A stretch of DNA of 64,000 nt. Origin: Astrothelium macrocarpum. Taxonomy: Eukaryota > Ascomycota > Dothideomycetes > Trypetheliales > Trypetheliaceae. Under the pieces are notes generated by a model. The model had not been told where the DNA came from, searched no databases, and saw nothing but the letters and a program-made list of their open reading frames with translations. Location: assembly GCA_021030915.1 (NCBI GenBank), contig JAGEMR010000151.1, positions 1-64,000 of the forward strand. The letters run 5' to 3'. Both the position numbers and the translations under genes were made by a program. Below are positions 22,510-33,299 of the stretch, piece after piece (the stretch's first letter is position 1; each line of letters opens with the position of its first letter).

Positions 22510-23734
22510 ATGGCAGGCGCAAATCCTGAAATGAAGCTTGATCCCAAGTACGACGACTACGATTTCCCCACTACCAGTCCAAACAAGCAAAGCGGCCATC
22601 CTGGTCACACAACTCCAGAGCAAGATGCTCAGGTGCACCAACTACGGACCTTGCTTGAGCAGGCAGGTTACAAAGACAGATTGGATACTTTGACTATGGT
22701 AGCGAAATTGGCCCGCGCAGCTCCGGAAGGGAGATGAGCATGCTAATACTTGTTGTTTTGCAGTTGCGATTTTTGAGAGCGCGCAAATTCAATGTCGAGG
22801 CCTCCAAACAAATGTACGCAAGTACTCTTTGTCAATCTGGAAAAGTCCGACCTATTAACAGTGCTGTCCAAGGTTCATCGACTCTGAAAAGTGGAGAAAG
22901 GAGTTCGGAGGAGGCGTTGACGAGTTGACTCGAAATTTCGAGTATACGGAAAAGGAAAAGGTCTTTGAATACTATCCTCAATACTACCACAAAACCGATA
23001 AAGTAATAATCCCTTCCCTCCAACCCAGCATCCATAATGTTCATGTGGTATAGGACGGGCGACCAGTCTACATTGAACAACTTGGCAAAATCGATCTCAA
23101 TGCCATGTACAAGATCACCACCCAAGATCGCATGCTTCAAAATCTCGTCACCGAGTACGAAAAGCTCGCCGATCCCCGACTCCCCGCCTGCTCACGCAAA
23201 GCCGGCCAGCTCCTCGAAACCTGCTGCACCGTCATGGACCTCAAAGGCGTCGGGCTGTCGCGGGTCAGCTCCGTCTACGGCTACGTGAAAATGGCGTCGG
23301 CCATCTCGCAAAACTATTACCCCGAGCGCCTCGGCAAACTCTACCTGATCAACGCTCCCTGGGGCTTCTCCAGCGTGTTCAGCGTGGTCAAGGGCTTCCT
23401 CGATCCCGTCACCGTCAACAAGATCCACGTCCTGGGCTCGGGCTACCAGAGCGAGCTGCTGTCGCAGGTGCCCAAGGAGAACCTGCCAGAGCAATTTGGC
23501 GGATCATGTAAGTGTGAGGGCGGATGTCCGTTGAGCGATGCAGGGCCCTGGCAGGATCCGGAGTGGACGAAGCCGCCAAAGTGGGCGAATCAGGGAAAGG
23601 TGGAGGAGAAGGATGTGATCAAGGACCAGCCGACACATTCGACGAGGACTGATGGCGCAGCTGATGCAGGAAAGGGTTCGACGACCGCGTCAGAGGGTGA
23701 TACTGTACCTGCGAAAGAAGCTGCTCACGCATGA
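22510..23734 (+). CDS. SEC14: SEC14-type phosphatidylinositol/phosphatidylcholine transfer protein
   Basis: Exons 22510-22698, 22764-22813, 22873-23002 and 23054-23734 join to 349 residues. The CRAL-TRIO N domain reads LRFLRARKFNVEASKQM. The lipid-binding domain follows with GRPVYIEQLGKID, ETCCTVMDLKGVGLS, SAISQNYYPERLGKLYLINAPW and HVLGSGYQSELL, all Sec14 hallmarks. Sec14 couples PI and PC levels for Golgi-derived vesicle formation. The tail after the domain holds a CKCEGGCPLSD motif and a low-complexity Thr/Ala end, as in Pezizomycotina homologues. Paralogues exist in fungi, so the symbol is by similarity. GC-rich C-ended codons in 23100-23480 change abruptly to G-rich codons near 23490. 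Confidence 0.9.
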
Positions 23735-24373
23735 GATATCGTTGGTGGTTGTTAGGAGCGCGATAGAAAGGCTCTTTGGCCATGCGAGGGTACGTCCACA
23801 GGATCCACTGTGAAGGGTGAGGTTTTGCAGCATCGCGTACATCTTTGATCAGTGTAGGCCCTAGCTCTCTTCGGATGAGAAGACCTTTTATTATCAAGAG
23901 AAACATGGAGCCATCTTTGACTTTCAGTCCAAATGATGTCCAAATGATAGAAAACCAATGTTTCATTTCTCTTTTCCATCTTACACAATCTTTGCATCAA
24001 CCCAATACATCCCAGGACGCGATACTGTAAATGTCATCCATTTTCCATTGTTTTCGTGTCGCAACCATAATCTTTTCGTTTCAAGGCAATCGAACAAGTT
24101 GGGATAATCATCACTTAGGATCATACGTGAAACAAAGGAACAAAGAACCGACAATGGCGGTACGAGCAACAATCAGTGCTTTGTCCAACACATTTTTTCA
24201 AGATCTAATAAGCATCTAAACATACGTCTATCATTACATTATTGCTTACTAAATCTCCTGTTTCTATTCCTCAAGAATTTAAGTTTTAGGCAGAAGCTAA
24301 ATTCTCCTTCAACTCAAACGGTATATAGCCCCTCGCATTTGTACAATTGTTCGATGCTTTGCAGGACATCAAG
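23735..24373. other. Intergenic, 639 bp
   Basis: A/T-richer spacer between two + strand genes. Only short frames lie in it. Confidence 0.45.
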
Positions 24374-26197
24374 ATGCCCACTCCTCTCTACCTAACCTTT
24401 GGTGTGGAACTGGAATTCATCTTGCTGGGTCCGGCCAACGCAGCTGAGCAAGGTCAGCTGGAAGTTTACCATGCCCTACGAGATACCGTCTGTGGACTAC
24501 AAATTCTCAACAGAGAAACGGAGCCCGGCATACCAGTTGACTACTCCAAATGGATAATAGCCTCTGATTCCTCCGTATGTCTTCTGGAACATGACCGCGA
24601 GCAGTTCTACAATACAGACTACGAAGCCTACTCTATCGAGCTTAAATCGCGAGTGTTTGAGTTTCACACTGAACACTGGAGAGAAGAGATAATAAGCGTC
24701 CTCCGTGTACTTCACGAGCATTTTAACCAGCCCAATTCCAAATTCCGCTTGCTTTTCAACGAGAATTGCAGCATGCATGTCCACGTTGGCAATCGCGCAG
24801 ATGGTTTTCCTATGCGAACAATTAAAAACCTTCTGCAGCTAGTCACAGCGCACGAGCATTGCTTCGATAGTCTACATACGACTCGGCGCATTTCTGGGGA
24901 TTATTATGTGGATGGTGAGCTAATGACAGGTTCATATTACTGCGACTCGCTTAGTGAATGCTTCCTCTCACACGCCCACTTCTTGCGAGTTCTGGATGCG
25001 AACAATAAGCAAAAATCAGACAAGCTCTCGAATCAGAGTGATATGCCAGACAAAAGCTCTGATGTGATCGATGGGCCCTCAAAACTCTCAATAGCAGGAG
25101 ATGTTCATGAGACCAAGGACACAAAAGAGGTAATCGGCCGGTGCAAGAACAATTCGATGGATGAAGGGACAATATTTATGAGCCCCGAGGAAGAACTGCA
25201 CTATCTGCAACACAGTGACTCCCCCACTGCATGGCTTCAACTGATCGAGCGCGTTCAAACGGTCGAAGAAGCAATCGGTCTCACCAGAGCATTTACTAGG
25301 ACAGCATATTACCTTACAAATCTACTGAGAGGCGAATCAGAATCGATCTTAGATTCACCATTGTCTTCCGAACCCACTTCAAAAATGGCATCAACTGAGC
25401 CCATCATCGAAGCCTGGCATAATCCAGAACTCGGCGAAAACACCAAGCGCACAATTGAGTTTCGACAGCACTGTGGCAGCCTTGATCCATGGGAGGTATT
25501 GACATGGGTCGAGGTTGTCGCCTTTCTGACCGACTGGGCACATTGTGCCGACCTACATCGGCTTGCACAGATTCTCCATCCAACACTGCTTCTGGATGCC
25601 AATCTAGATGTCCTCGATCTACTCGAGAAAATGGAGGGTTCGTGGTGGTATGGACAACCGAGACAGCTCCCGCCAGTTGTGTACGAATACTATAGACAAC
25701 GAAGAGATCCTAGCTTTACCGAGGAGGAGTTCCAACACGCCATGCCGCGTATCACGCCCTCCTCTCCGTTCTACGAGCTCGTAAGGGAGAGTGGAGAGCG
25801 CCGTTGTCGAGAACGCAACTACACCCACGTCCGGGGCAAGATCAGACACAAAATGTTGGGCGGCGGATATGGCGATTTGCTCGAGAGCGCTTGGGACGCA
25901 TACGCCGATGACCTGGAAGACGGAGGTCTTATAGGACGAGGTCGGCCGAGGATCAGATGGTCGGAGGCGGGCGACGATCGAACGAGTTCTGGATCAGCCT
26001 CGCCAGAATGGAGCGCACATCGCATTCTTCAGCGGCCGCTCAAGCAAGCGTCGGAGCAGGAATGGGACGTCGATAGTGCAACGAATGGGTCCACTCGAGC
26101 GTCTTTAGAGGAATCTGGCGGCGTTACTCTTGCGCATTCCAGAGTGCCTAGTACAGGAGCCACCTCATCACGTTTGTACACTGGCGGTGTTTGGTAG
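24374..26197 (+). CDS. Fungal amidoligase-family protein
   Basis: A single frame of 607 residues from ATG 24374, the first ATG in frame. It starts TFGVELEFILLG (GxExE at ~10-14), then has NENCSMHVHVGN (~133-144), TIKNLLQLVTAHE and, in the middle, RTIEFRQHCGSLDP. These are the key motifs of the putative amidoligase family, ATP-grasp-independent relatives of glutamine synthetase and gamma-glutamylcysteine synthetase. Such enzymes form amide bonds between a carboxylate and an amine. Fungal members are widespread but their substrate is not established. The ~120 residues after SGDYYVDGEL are polar and poorly conserved, and the last 100 are low complexity. Neighbours give no clue to the pathway. 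Confidence 0.8.
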   Translation: MPTPLYLTFGVELEFILLGPANAAEQGQLEVYHALRDTVCGLQILNRETEPGIPVDYSKWIIASDSSVCLLEHDREQFYNTDYEAYSIELKSRVFEFHTEHWREEIISVLRVLHEHFNQPNSKFRLLFNENCSMHVHVGNRADGFPMRTIKNLLQLVTAHEHCFDSLHTTRRISGDYYVDGELMTGSYYCDSLSECFLSHAHFLRVLDANNKQKSDKLSNQSDMPDKSSDVIDGPSKLSIAGDVHETKDTKEVIGRCKNNSMDEGTIFMSPEEELHYLQHSDSPTAWLQLIERVQTVEEAIGLTRAFTRTAYYLTNLLRGESESILDSPLSSEPTSKMASTEPIIEAWHNPELGENTKRTIEFRQHCGSLDPWEVLTWVEVVAFLTDWAHCADLHRLAQILHPTLLLDANLDVLDLLEKMEGSWWYGQPRQLPPVVYEYYRQRRDPSFTEEEFQHAMPRITPSSPFYELVRESGERRCRERNYTHVRGKIRHKMLGGGYGDLLESAWDAYADDLEDGGLIGRGRPRIRWSEAGDDRTSSGSASPEWSAHRILQRPLKQASEQEWDVDSATNGSTRASLEESGGVTLAHSRVPSTGATSSRLYTGGVW

Positions 26198-26708
26198 AGG
26201 AGTAGTATGTAGAGAAAGAGATGAACCACCTAAGGTTTGGGAAAGGACTGACTGCTGATCTGTGATGTAAATGGATGTAATAATATGTGTATCACTAGCT
26301 TTTGGAGGTTATGTGATCACTGTTTGGATTGTGGAGAGGTTTTCAAAGGTTCTTAGGCTGCATCTGGCGAAACACAAGAAATGTGGTAAGGACGATCGAA
26401 ATTTGTCTTACTCCTTCTTAGCACCATGTGAACGTGCATTTGAAACAAGTTGAAGTCAGAACTGGAGCATTTTTGTTCTGTATCAAATGCGCTTCATATT
26501 CATGTCGACTTCAGAGACGCCAGAGTTCTATTTTAATCTCGTATGATAAGGATCTAGTTCGATCTGCTTTGGAGTAAAGACGGCACGGATTATCAGCCGG
26601 AAGACTCTCGCAGTTGTCCACTTATATCTCTGGCATGCTGATGAGTCGCCTGGAGTTCGGATTTTGTTAAAAGTGGCAGCTTACAAAGAAAGAGATACCT
26701 TTATTTGA
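26198..26708. other. Intergenic, 511 bp
   Basis: Between the amidoligase stop and the SDR relic. No frame of note. Confidence 0.45.
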
Positions 26709-27505
26709 TCAAGTCTCCCAGAGCTCGGTATAGGCACTTATTCCAGCATTGAAGAGACTGAAGCTCATAAGATGTCCGTAAGTCGCGGCAGATGGCGTAT
26801 CAGTGCTGTCTTGACGTTTCCTGGTGTCACTAAGATACTCAAGATACCCTCTGGACCAACTTGAGCAGCCAGTGCATTTGCAAGGAACCAACTGCCAACC
26901 TTTGAATTCACACAATTCCGCTGTAGATTTAGTAGTAGACCTTGGAGGTCTGAAAGATTCATCCCAGATTTGGAGGCCGTCAAGTCAATGACAACTGAAG
27001 AAGTCCACACTACACGCACAGCGACGTCAGCCTCCGCTTTTGCCGTGTCTCTCAAGACTGGCAAGAGGAGTTTGGTGAGGAGGTAAGAGCCAAGGCAGTT
27101 CATTCCCATTTATAGCTCATGACCCTGCGCTGAGACGAAGTCTGAGGGTGGGTTTGAGAATCGTGCATTATTGAATAGGACATCGAGTCTTGTCTCAAAT
27201 GATAAAAACGCGTTCACAGCTGGCTTAATGGTCGCCAAGTCGTCCAAAGAGAAGAGAAGGAAACTAATCACGCCGAGCGAGATATTAAGAAACTACTTGA
27301 TTTTCGTGATTGCAGATTTCGTCTTCTCTTTTGATCTTTCGGCCATACAGACCGTGCCGCCCGCTCGATACAAAATAGTACATAATTCAAGACCTATCCT
27401 AGAGTAGCTGCCCGTTACCAGAAAAACTCTGCATTTTTGACTTGACAGATTAGTCTCTGTCAAGATCGGCTTTGGCGGAAAGAACTGAGAGGACGTGACG
27501 CCCAT
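26709..27505 (-). pseudogene. Short-chain dehydrogenase/reductase pseudogene
   Basis: One minus-strand frame from ATG 27505 reads as a full SDR of the fungal WW-oxidoreductase-like type: SSQFFPPKP, FLVTGSYSRIGLELC (normally VTGG.SGIG), DDLATIKPAVNAF, LDVLFNNAR (normally NNAG), MNCLGSYLLTKLLLPVL, VRVVWTSS, TPGNVKTALIRH. It is interrupted by TAG in the first third and by TAA before MGMNCLG, where relatives have Gln. A frameshift near the end separates RHLP from SAYTELWE, which terminates at 26709. The Tyr-x-x-x-Lys motif is also not recognisable. The gene is therefore dead. Both stops could come from CAG/CAA by C-to-T change. Confidence 0.8.
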
Positions 27506-28161
27506 GACCATGATGTTATTGCAGACGATTGGAAAGACGCATAATGACAATAATGGCTGTGGTCATAGTATATGACCTGCCGACGAGCGGCACGGAGGCT
27601 GAGGAGGCCATTAGGTTATTTCTACGAAAGGTAAGAATGAATGACTTGTATAATAAAAAAAGGAAACGCCACCTTGCTTACCTACCTCACCTCGACGTAG
27701 TGAGAGGATTGCTAATGGGGTACCCGAATGCAGTGAAAATGCTAGCAAAGGTACAAAATTGTACAAGGCTGCACAAATCAAACACCATGCCAACACCATG
27801 TCAAAGCGTCATAGCCGCACATGGCTGACGCCCTGTTGCCACATGCGCCAAAGATCGTGTGCCCAACTCAATTTGCCTCAATAAGTTCAATTTAGGCGCA
27901 ACCTTCGCTATTTGTAGGCGTTAAAGGAGCACTTGGAGTGATATATGCCTCGTTCTACCGTCACTTCTTTTTCAGCCCTTGAAAGTCGAGGTCAACGTAA
28001 ATCCCTCATCTTCCGAAACCGGCGATTTGACCAATCCTGATCAAGACTCTGTGGAACGCTTGTTCTCGGCTATATTTGTTCGCGTATGAGCGACAGCTAG
28101 ATACACAATTTTCCGACACGGATATCCACAGACACGCGACAGTGCTATAGCCAAGAGTGGA
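27506..28161. other. Intergenic, 656 bp
   Basis: Upstream of the AMMECR1 homologue. No coding signal seen. Confidence 0.45.
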
Positions 28162-29188
28162 ATGGCAACCTTGGCCCATTGTGCGTATTGCTTCGAGAGC
28201 TTATCAGCGAGCCTTGAAAGTCGACGATCCTTGGGCCTGTCAAAGGTAGAGACTCTGTGGGACAAGTATTACTCTACACCCGGAGTAGATGAGGATGGTC
28301 GAATAGATAGCGAAGAAGCCAGTCTGCAAGCGCAGGACGAGGATGGCGACATGGAAATGGAAGATAGATTGGCAGACTCAGGAACGGCGCGACCAGCAGC
28401 AATAAACCGCCTCCTTGCTCCGAGTCCAGCCTCTGCTTCTTCGACTCCCTCTACACGATCTACAACTTCTTCTCGTGCAGAGGCTTCCTCCACCAGCTCC
28501 AAGAGCTCTTCGAGAACCTCGATATTCTCTTTTGGGAGACGATCGAATAAGAGTGCAAATCAATCTGGTTCCGAGGCTTCCTCTGGAAGTCATCCATTAT
28601 TTGTGACATGGAACACAATTAGCAGAAGCGGGAACAAGTCATTGCGAGGATGTATCGGGACCTTTGAAGCCCAAGATCTAGATCAGGGTTTGGCAAGCTA
28701 TGCGCTGACATCGTAAGTGCTCATTCGCTACGTTTTGATCTGTTTGCAAGGTTGTACTGGCACTAATGAAGATCTTTTTGCTTTACAGTGCCTTTGAAGA
28801 TGCCCGCTTTCCCCCAATCACTCTTCGTGAACTTCCTTCTTTAGAATGCGGCGTTACTTTGCTCACGAATTTCGAGCCAACCTCAGATCCCATGTCTTGG
28901 GATATCGGTAAACATGGTCTGCGCATCTCTTTTGTCTACCATGGGCGCCGTTACGGTGCAACATACCTACCAGATGTTGCAAAGGAGCAAGGATGGACAA
29001 AAGAGGAGACATTGGTGAGTCTCATGAGGAAAGCTGGTTGGACAGGGAGAAAAGACGACTGGAGAAAGGTTGAGGACTTGCATGTAATTCGATATCAAGG
29101 CAAGAAGGAGCAAATAAGCTACAGGGAATGGAGGGATTGGAGAGATTGGGCCGACGAACAAGGCTCCACGTCCGCCTATATGCCTTGA
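28162..29188 (+). CDS. AMMECR1-domain protein
   Basis: Exons 28162-28712 and 28789-29188 (76-nt intron, phase 2) give 316 residues. It begins HCAYCFESLSASLE, has a long Ser/acidic insert (~55-140), then the core SHPLFVTWNT and LRGCIGTFEAQDL (the family's invariant LRGCIG), SAFEDARFPPI, LPSLECGVTLLTNFE and YLPDVAKEQGW. AMMECR1 proteins are conserved from archaea to humans; the human gene is deleted in Alport syndrome with midface hypoplasia. A biochemical activity is not established. The insert is usual in fungal members. No neighbour-based hint. Confidence 0.9.
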
Positions 29189-29590
29189 AACGCATCGCGC
29201 AAACGCCCATTGCCCTATCTATTCGCATGTTTGGCAAACAGTGAGCCAAGATTCATGACTAGATGATGCATATGAGCGGCAATAAAACCTAATCGCGTGG
29301 TATTATAGAATGGTTGAATATCTACTTTGCATGGATAAAAACAACACCTGTTCTCTACAAGATGATTGCCTAATAATCCGACGCATCTAAATGGTACTGC
29401 CGAGGATTAAAATCCGGTGTCTAAACAAAGGTACACAAAAAGCGCAGATGGGAAGCTCTACCATTGGTTGTTACTGTGGCGACGGAGTCGCATTCCTATT
29501 TAGGTTAAAAAGCAACATGGATTTCTGAGGCTTTAAACATATTCTAACCACGGTCATTCGTTTGGTATTATGTACTTGTGAAAAGAGAAA
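29189..29590. other. Intergenic, 402 bp
   Basis: Between AMMECR1 and the ASPM/Sha1-like gene, both +. Nothing recognised. Confidence 0.45.
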
Positions 29591-32590
29591 ATGGAGAGCA
29601 GACAGTCGATATGGAATACAAAACCTCGAAGACGTCGGACGAACCAGTTGGTCGATATCTTCGAAGACAATGCAGCCCCGCGCAACACACTTGACAATAT
29701 GTGCTTTCCACCTCCACTCTCAGGAACTCAAACAAAAACGAATGAATACACTACAGCCATCACAGATACTCTACATCAGAAAGCACTTCGCCGAAAGCCT
29801 CGGCGGAGTTCTATCGTGATCAAGAATTCAATGCACGATCAAGAAAAACCGGACAAAAATATGGATAGCAAGGCAGAAAAGGGTTTAGACACATCAAATG
29901 TCCAAAAACCACCACGTCGACGAACTATATACATACCTTCAGAAGAGACTTCAATCTTGACAATCCATCCAGGAGCGCCATCCTATAAATATGCACATCC
30001 AGCTTCGCCCACGTGCAATACCGTTCTGTTTGCCGTTGCTGAGGATCGTGACGAAAATGGGGGATTACCAGCTAAGCCTTTACCAACCTGCAAAGAGCGC
30101 GGTCGCCCATCGCTTGCAGCAGCTCCACGACGGGCTCCTTTGCGACGTATACGAGATCACATGCAGACAAACGCTACCATGGTTGATATTGCGGGAAGAC
30201 AAACAGGCAAAGAGAACGTGCCACCAATTCAATCAAAAATGTTCGAAGACGTCATTAAGATTCCAGAGGAAAAAGACAGATCAACAGGTACAGCTACAGA
30301 TAATATTCCAGAAAATCGTCGCATGTCAATAGCGGCAAAGCCTAAACGGTTGTCGACAGTACACCATTCTTTGGCGAGGAAAGGCTCCAATAAATGTAGT
30401 GGCTCTAGGATCGTACGCGAGACTTCACAACAGCACAAGAAGGAAAGCGATTTGCCTGGGCCAGGAATTCACTTACGTGAAATTGGAAATCCGATCGAAG
30501 ACGACAGACAGCTTGCAAAAATAATATCAATGCCTGGCTCGCATTCATCGGAAAAGCCTTCTCCTCAAGATAAACGCAGCTCAAGACCGACAACAAACCA
30601 TTCTGTCGCGGAGTCAAACCAGCCATCGATTCGACAAACGATGCCTTTATATCCGATTCTATCTGAGGAACTTGAGCGGCCAGAACTTTACGAGGACCAC
30701 TGGCTACACAATCAAGAGGCTGCTATATCGCAACTGATTAATGGCGTTTTTGAAGGTCAGAATCGACAACGAGTGTTGGGATGCGATGGAGAAAGGTCTA
30801 TGAGGAAGAATCTTCTTAAGCTCTACTCAGACCCAGGCATTGCTCTCTTACACAAACGTCTCCAAGCATCTCTCTTATACGGAGCTCTTAGTATCTCTAA
30901 AGACGCAATTTCAAGGGCTTCCCAGGTCAGAGATGACGTGGGGCTGAGACGAAAATTTCTCAATCTATGGTTTGATTCTTACGATACCAAGGTTCTCAAA
31001 GCTGCTGCTGAAATAGTCATTGGACGAGAGGCTCCACCTCTTTCCAACTCCTCGTCCTCGCCAGCAAAGCGTGCGGATCGCAAAAATATTGAGGAATTCT
31101 TGGAATTGTTCCTTCTGAGAAACCGCGATGCCTCGAAATCAGAATGCACGTCTTCTCTGGGGGAAACCGAGTTTGGTTCATTCACCTGGTCTTGGAAGCG
31201 AACGGTTACACGCAGTCTCCTGCTCATCCTGCTCTTGGATCGAGCGAAATGTTCAGGCATGATCCAGAAATGCTTGTTCAAGACCAAATCAGAACACAAA
31301 AGCTCACAATCAATACTCAAAGCCATCGGAACTCTACTACTTCCTTCATTGGGCGATGTAACTAGGCCGCTAGAATACTTGGATTTTCGGGTTCAGCATG
31401 TGCAGCACCCACTACAAGAGTTCAAATATCGTACGACCAATCTGGCTGTGGATCTGAGAGATGGTGTCATCCTGACACGTTTAGTGGAGTTATTGCTTCA
31501 CCCCGCTGGCGATTTTCCAATGCAAAGTGACGGAACAGTCACGCTTGCTCTGCCTTCAGGAGAGCTCCTCACAAGCGCTGCCTTGTCTGAATCAGGTTTC
31601 GATCAGTCTTGGATCCTTTCACAGCACTTAAAGTATCCTTGCGTCAGCCGAGTTCAGAAGCTGTACAATGCCCAGATTGCCATATCTGCTCTCAGCACTG
31701 TTGCGGGAATGCCGAACCAAGCTTTGGAAAACATCAAAGCAGATGACATTGTCGATGGCCATCGAGAAAAGACTCTCCGTCTACTTTGGGTCCTTGTTGG
31801 TCGATGGGGCCTCGACTCTCTTGTGGACTGGAATGAAATGCACAAAGAACTTCACCAGCTCCGTAAGAAATGGGAGGTCACTCATCCAGCGGTAGCCGAA
31901 GATTGGGATTCCGACAGCGACATCGAGTTTTCTGAAGCAAACACATCCCAAAAACACAAAGCCATGCTCAAAGCCTGGGCCGCTTCAATCGGTCGTCTCC
32001 ACGGTGTATCCATACGCAATCTATCAACCAGCTTTTCCGACGGCAGAGCGCTCGAAAGCATCGTAAACGAATACTCACCCTTCCTGCCCAACCGCACGAC
32101 ATCGACCTCCTCCGAGGAAAGCAAACCACCCAGCATCCGCACCAAACTCAGACATCTCGGTTGCAGCAACGCCTTCGCGAACCTCATCCCGGTCTCCAGC
32201 AGCAACCACACCCGCATCCTCACCTCGCACACCATCCTCCCCGTCCTCGCCTTCCTGGCCTCCCGTCTCCTCCCGCTCGCACGCTCCCACCGCGCCGCCA
32301 CCACCCTGCAGCGTGCATATCGGCTCCGTCGCGCGCGCCGCACGGTGTTGACACGGCTGGTGCAGCTGCGGCTGGCGCACCATTGTGCGGAGGTTGTGCA
32401 GACGCGCGAGCGTGTGGAAAGGGCGGCGATTGTGCTGCAGCGACTGTGGAGGGCGGTGCTAGAGGCGAGGATCGTGCGGTTGCAGGGGGATGTGAGGGAA
32501 GTGCAGGCGCTGGTCAGGGGGTGGGCTGTTAGGATGAAGATGAGGGTGGGAGGGAAGGCGAGGAGAAGGAGGGTGGGTGTGGGATGGTAG
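29591..32590 (+). CDS. ASPM/Sha1-like calponin-homology and IQ-motif protein
   Basis: An intronless frame of 999 residues. The first ~350 are basic and disordered with KPRRR-type clusters. Then comes LLKLYSDPGIALLHKRLQ and a helical region. A calponin-homology segment at ~600-640 reads LAVDLRDGVILTRLVELL. A second CH-like part is at ~790-830 (WAASIGRLHGVSIRNLSTSFSDGRALESIV). IQ motifs lie in ~900-990 (AATTLQRAYRLRRARR, AAIVLQRLWRAV, VREVQALVRGW). This order matches abnormal-spindle (Asp/ASPM) family proteins, called calmodulin-binding Sha1 in some ascomycete annotations. They work at spindle poles. The IQ-coding end is where the strand composition flips (near 32335). Confidence 0.82.
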   Translation: MESRQSIWNTKPRRRRTNQLVDIFEDNAAPRNTLDNMCFPPPLSGTQTKTNEYTTAITDTLHQKALRRKPRRSSIVIKNSMHDQEKPDKNMDSKAEKGLDTSNVQKPPRRRTIYIPSEETSILTIHPGAPSYKYAHPASPTCNTVLFAVAEDRDENGGLPAKPLPTCKERGRPSLAAAPRRAPLRRIRDHMQTNATMVDIAGRQTGKENVPPIQSKMFEDVIKIPEEKDRSTGTATDNIPENRRMSIAAKPKRLSTVHHSLARKGSNKCSGSRIVRETSQQHKKESDLPGPGIHLREIGNPIEDDRQLAKIISMPGSHSSEKPSPQDKRSSRPTTNHSVAESNQPSIRQTMPLYPILSEELERPELYEDHWLHNQEAAISQLINGVFEGQNRQRVLGCDGERSMRKNLLKLYSDPGIALLHKRLQASLLYGALSISKDAISRASQVRDDVGLRRKFLNLWFDSYDTKVLKAAAEIVIGREAPPLSNSSSSPAKRADRKNIEEFLELFLLRNRDASKSECTSSLGETEFGSFTWSWKRTVTRSLLLILLLDRAKCSGMIQKCLFKTKSEHKSSQSILKAIGTLLLPSLGDVTRPLEYLDFRVQHVQHPLQEFKYRTTNLAVDLRDGVILTRLVELLLHPAGDFPMQSDGTVTLALPSGELLTSAALSESGFDQSWILSQHLKYPCVSRVQKLYNAQIAISALSTVAGMPNQALENIKADDIVDGHREKTLRLLWVLVGRWGLDSLVDWNEMHKELHQLRKKWEVTHPAVAEDWDSDSDIEFSEANTSQKHKAMLKAWAASIGRLHGVSIRNLSTSFSDGRALESIVNEYSPFLPNRTTSTSSEESKPPSIRTKLRHLGCSNAFANLIPVSSSNHTRILTSHTILPVLAFLASRLLPLARSHRAATTLQRAYRLRRARRTVLTRLVQLRLAHHCAEVVQTRERVERAAIVLQRLWRAVLEARIVRLQGDVREVQALVRGWAVRMKMRVGGKARRRRVGVGW

Positions 32591-33299
32591 GTGGTACTGC
32601 TAGGGCAATAGGGGAGACGGGGGTATCACGGAAGGATTCTGGTTGTGTAGAGGACGTCTATTATGGATCAAAAGGTCTTTTCGGTTAGGTAGCTAGATAT
32701 GTCTGGTTCGGCTACAGTGTACCAAAAAAAATCAAGCGTGTCAAGAAACAATAGAATTACCTCTTGCCATTTCAGAGTTACCACACCTTGCTGGAGACTT
32801 GTCTTCTTATCCTTCCACCAACATAATGAGATCGGTTTCGCTTTGGATCCCGGCTCTGGTGTTGCACTTCGATTGCATATACATTGTGTTCAAGCCACAA
32901 AAGATGCTTTCAGTGATAAGAGTGGCTGATGAAAAGGTGGATATCCCTTGCACCTAAGCGACATCTGCCCCGCGCTGCTAGTTTTTTGTTCGTTAGAGCC
33001 GCTATCAACTCTATGTCAGCCACGGCTTTACACTTGCTCGATGGTAAGTGTGGCTGATGAAAAAGTGGAGAGCTATTGCACCTAAGCGAGTTATTGCCCC
33101 TCAGTCTGATGTTACAAGGGATTGTAAACACAAAGGTATGGAATAACGTAAGCTGTACGTACATTCCACCATACAAGCACCTAGATCTGTGGGTATCTCT
33201 CCATCCGAACTCCAATGTAGATGACAAACCATGCGTCTGCATACATACATTTCACCGACAAATCTCATCTTCCAGGAATGTCGGTGAAACCCGTGCAAA
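32591..33299. other. Intergenic between convergent genes, with direct repeat
   Basis: 3' regions of the ASPM-like gene and TFC4 meet here. It contains an imperfect ~58-bp direct repeat, listed separately. No gene. Confidence 0.5.
32914..33100. repeat. Imperfect direct repeat, two ~58-bp copies
   Basis: Copy 1 (32914-32971) and copy 2 (33042-33100) share GTGGCTGATGAAAA, GTGGA, TTGCACCTAAGCGA and TGCCCC in the same order and spacing, 128 bp apart. The sequence between includes GTCAGCCAC, which is partly complementary to the GTGGCTGA core. The unit could be a local duplication or part of a small element. I see no coding frame across both copies. Confidence 0.6.
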
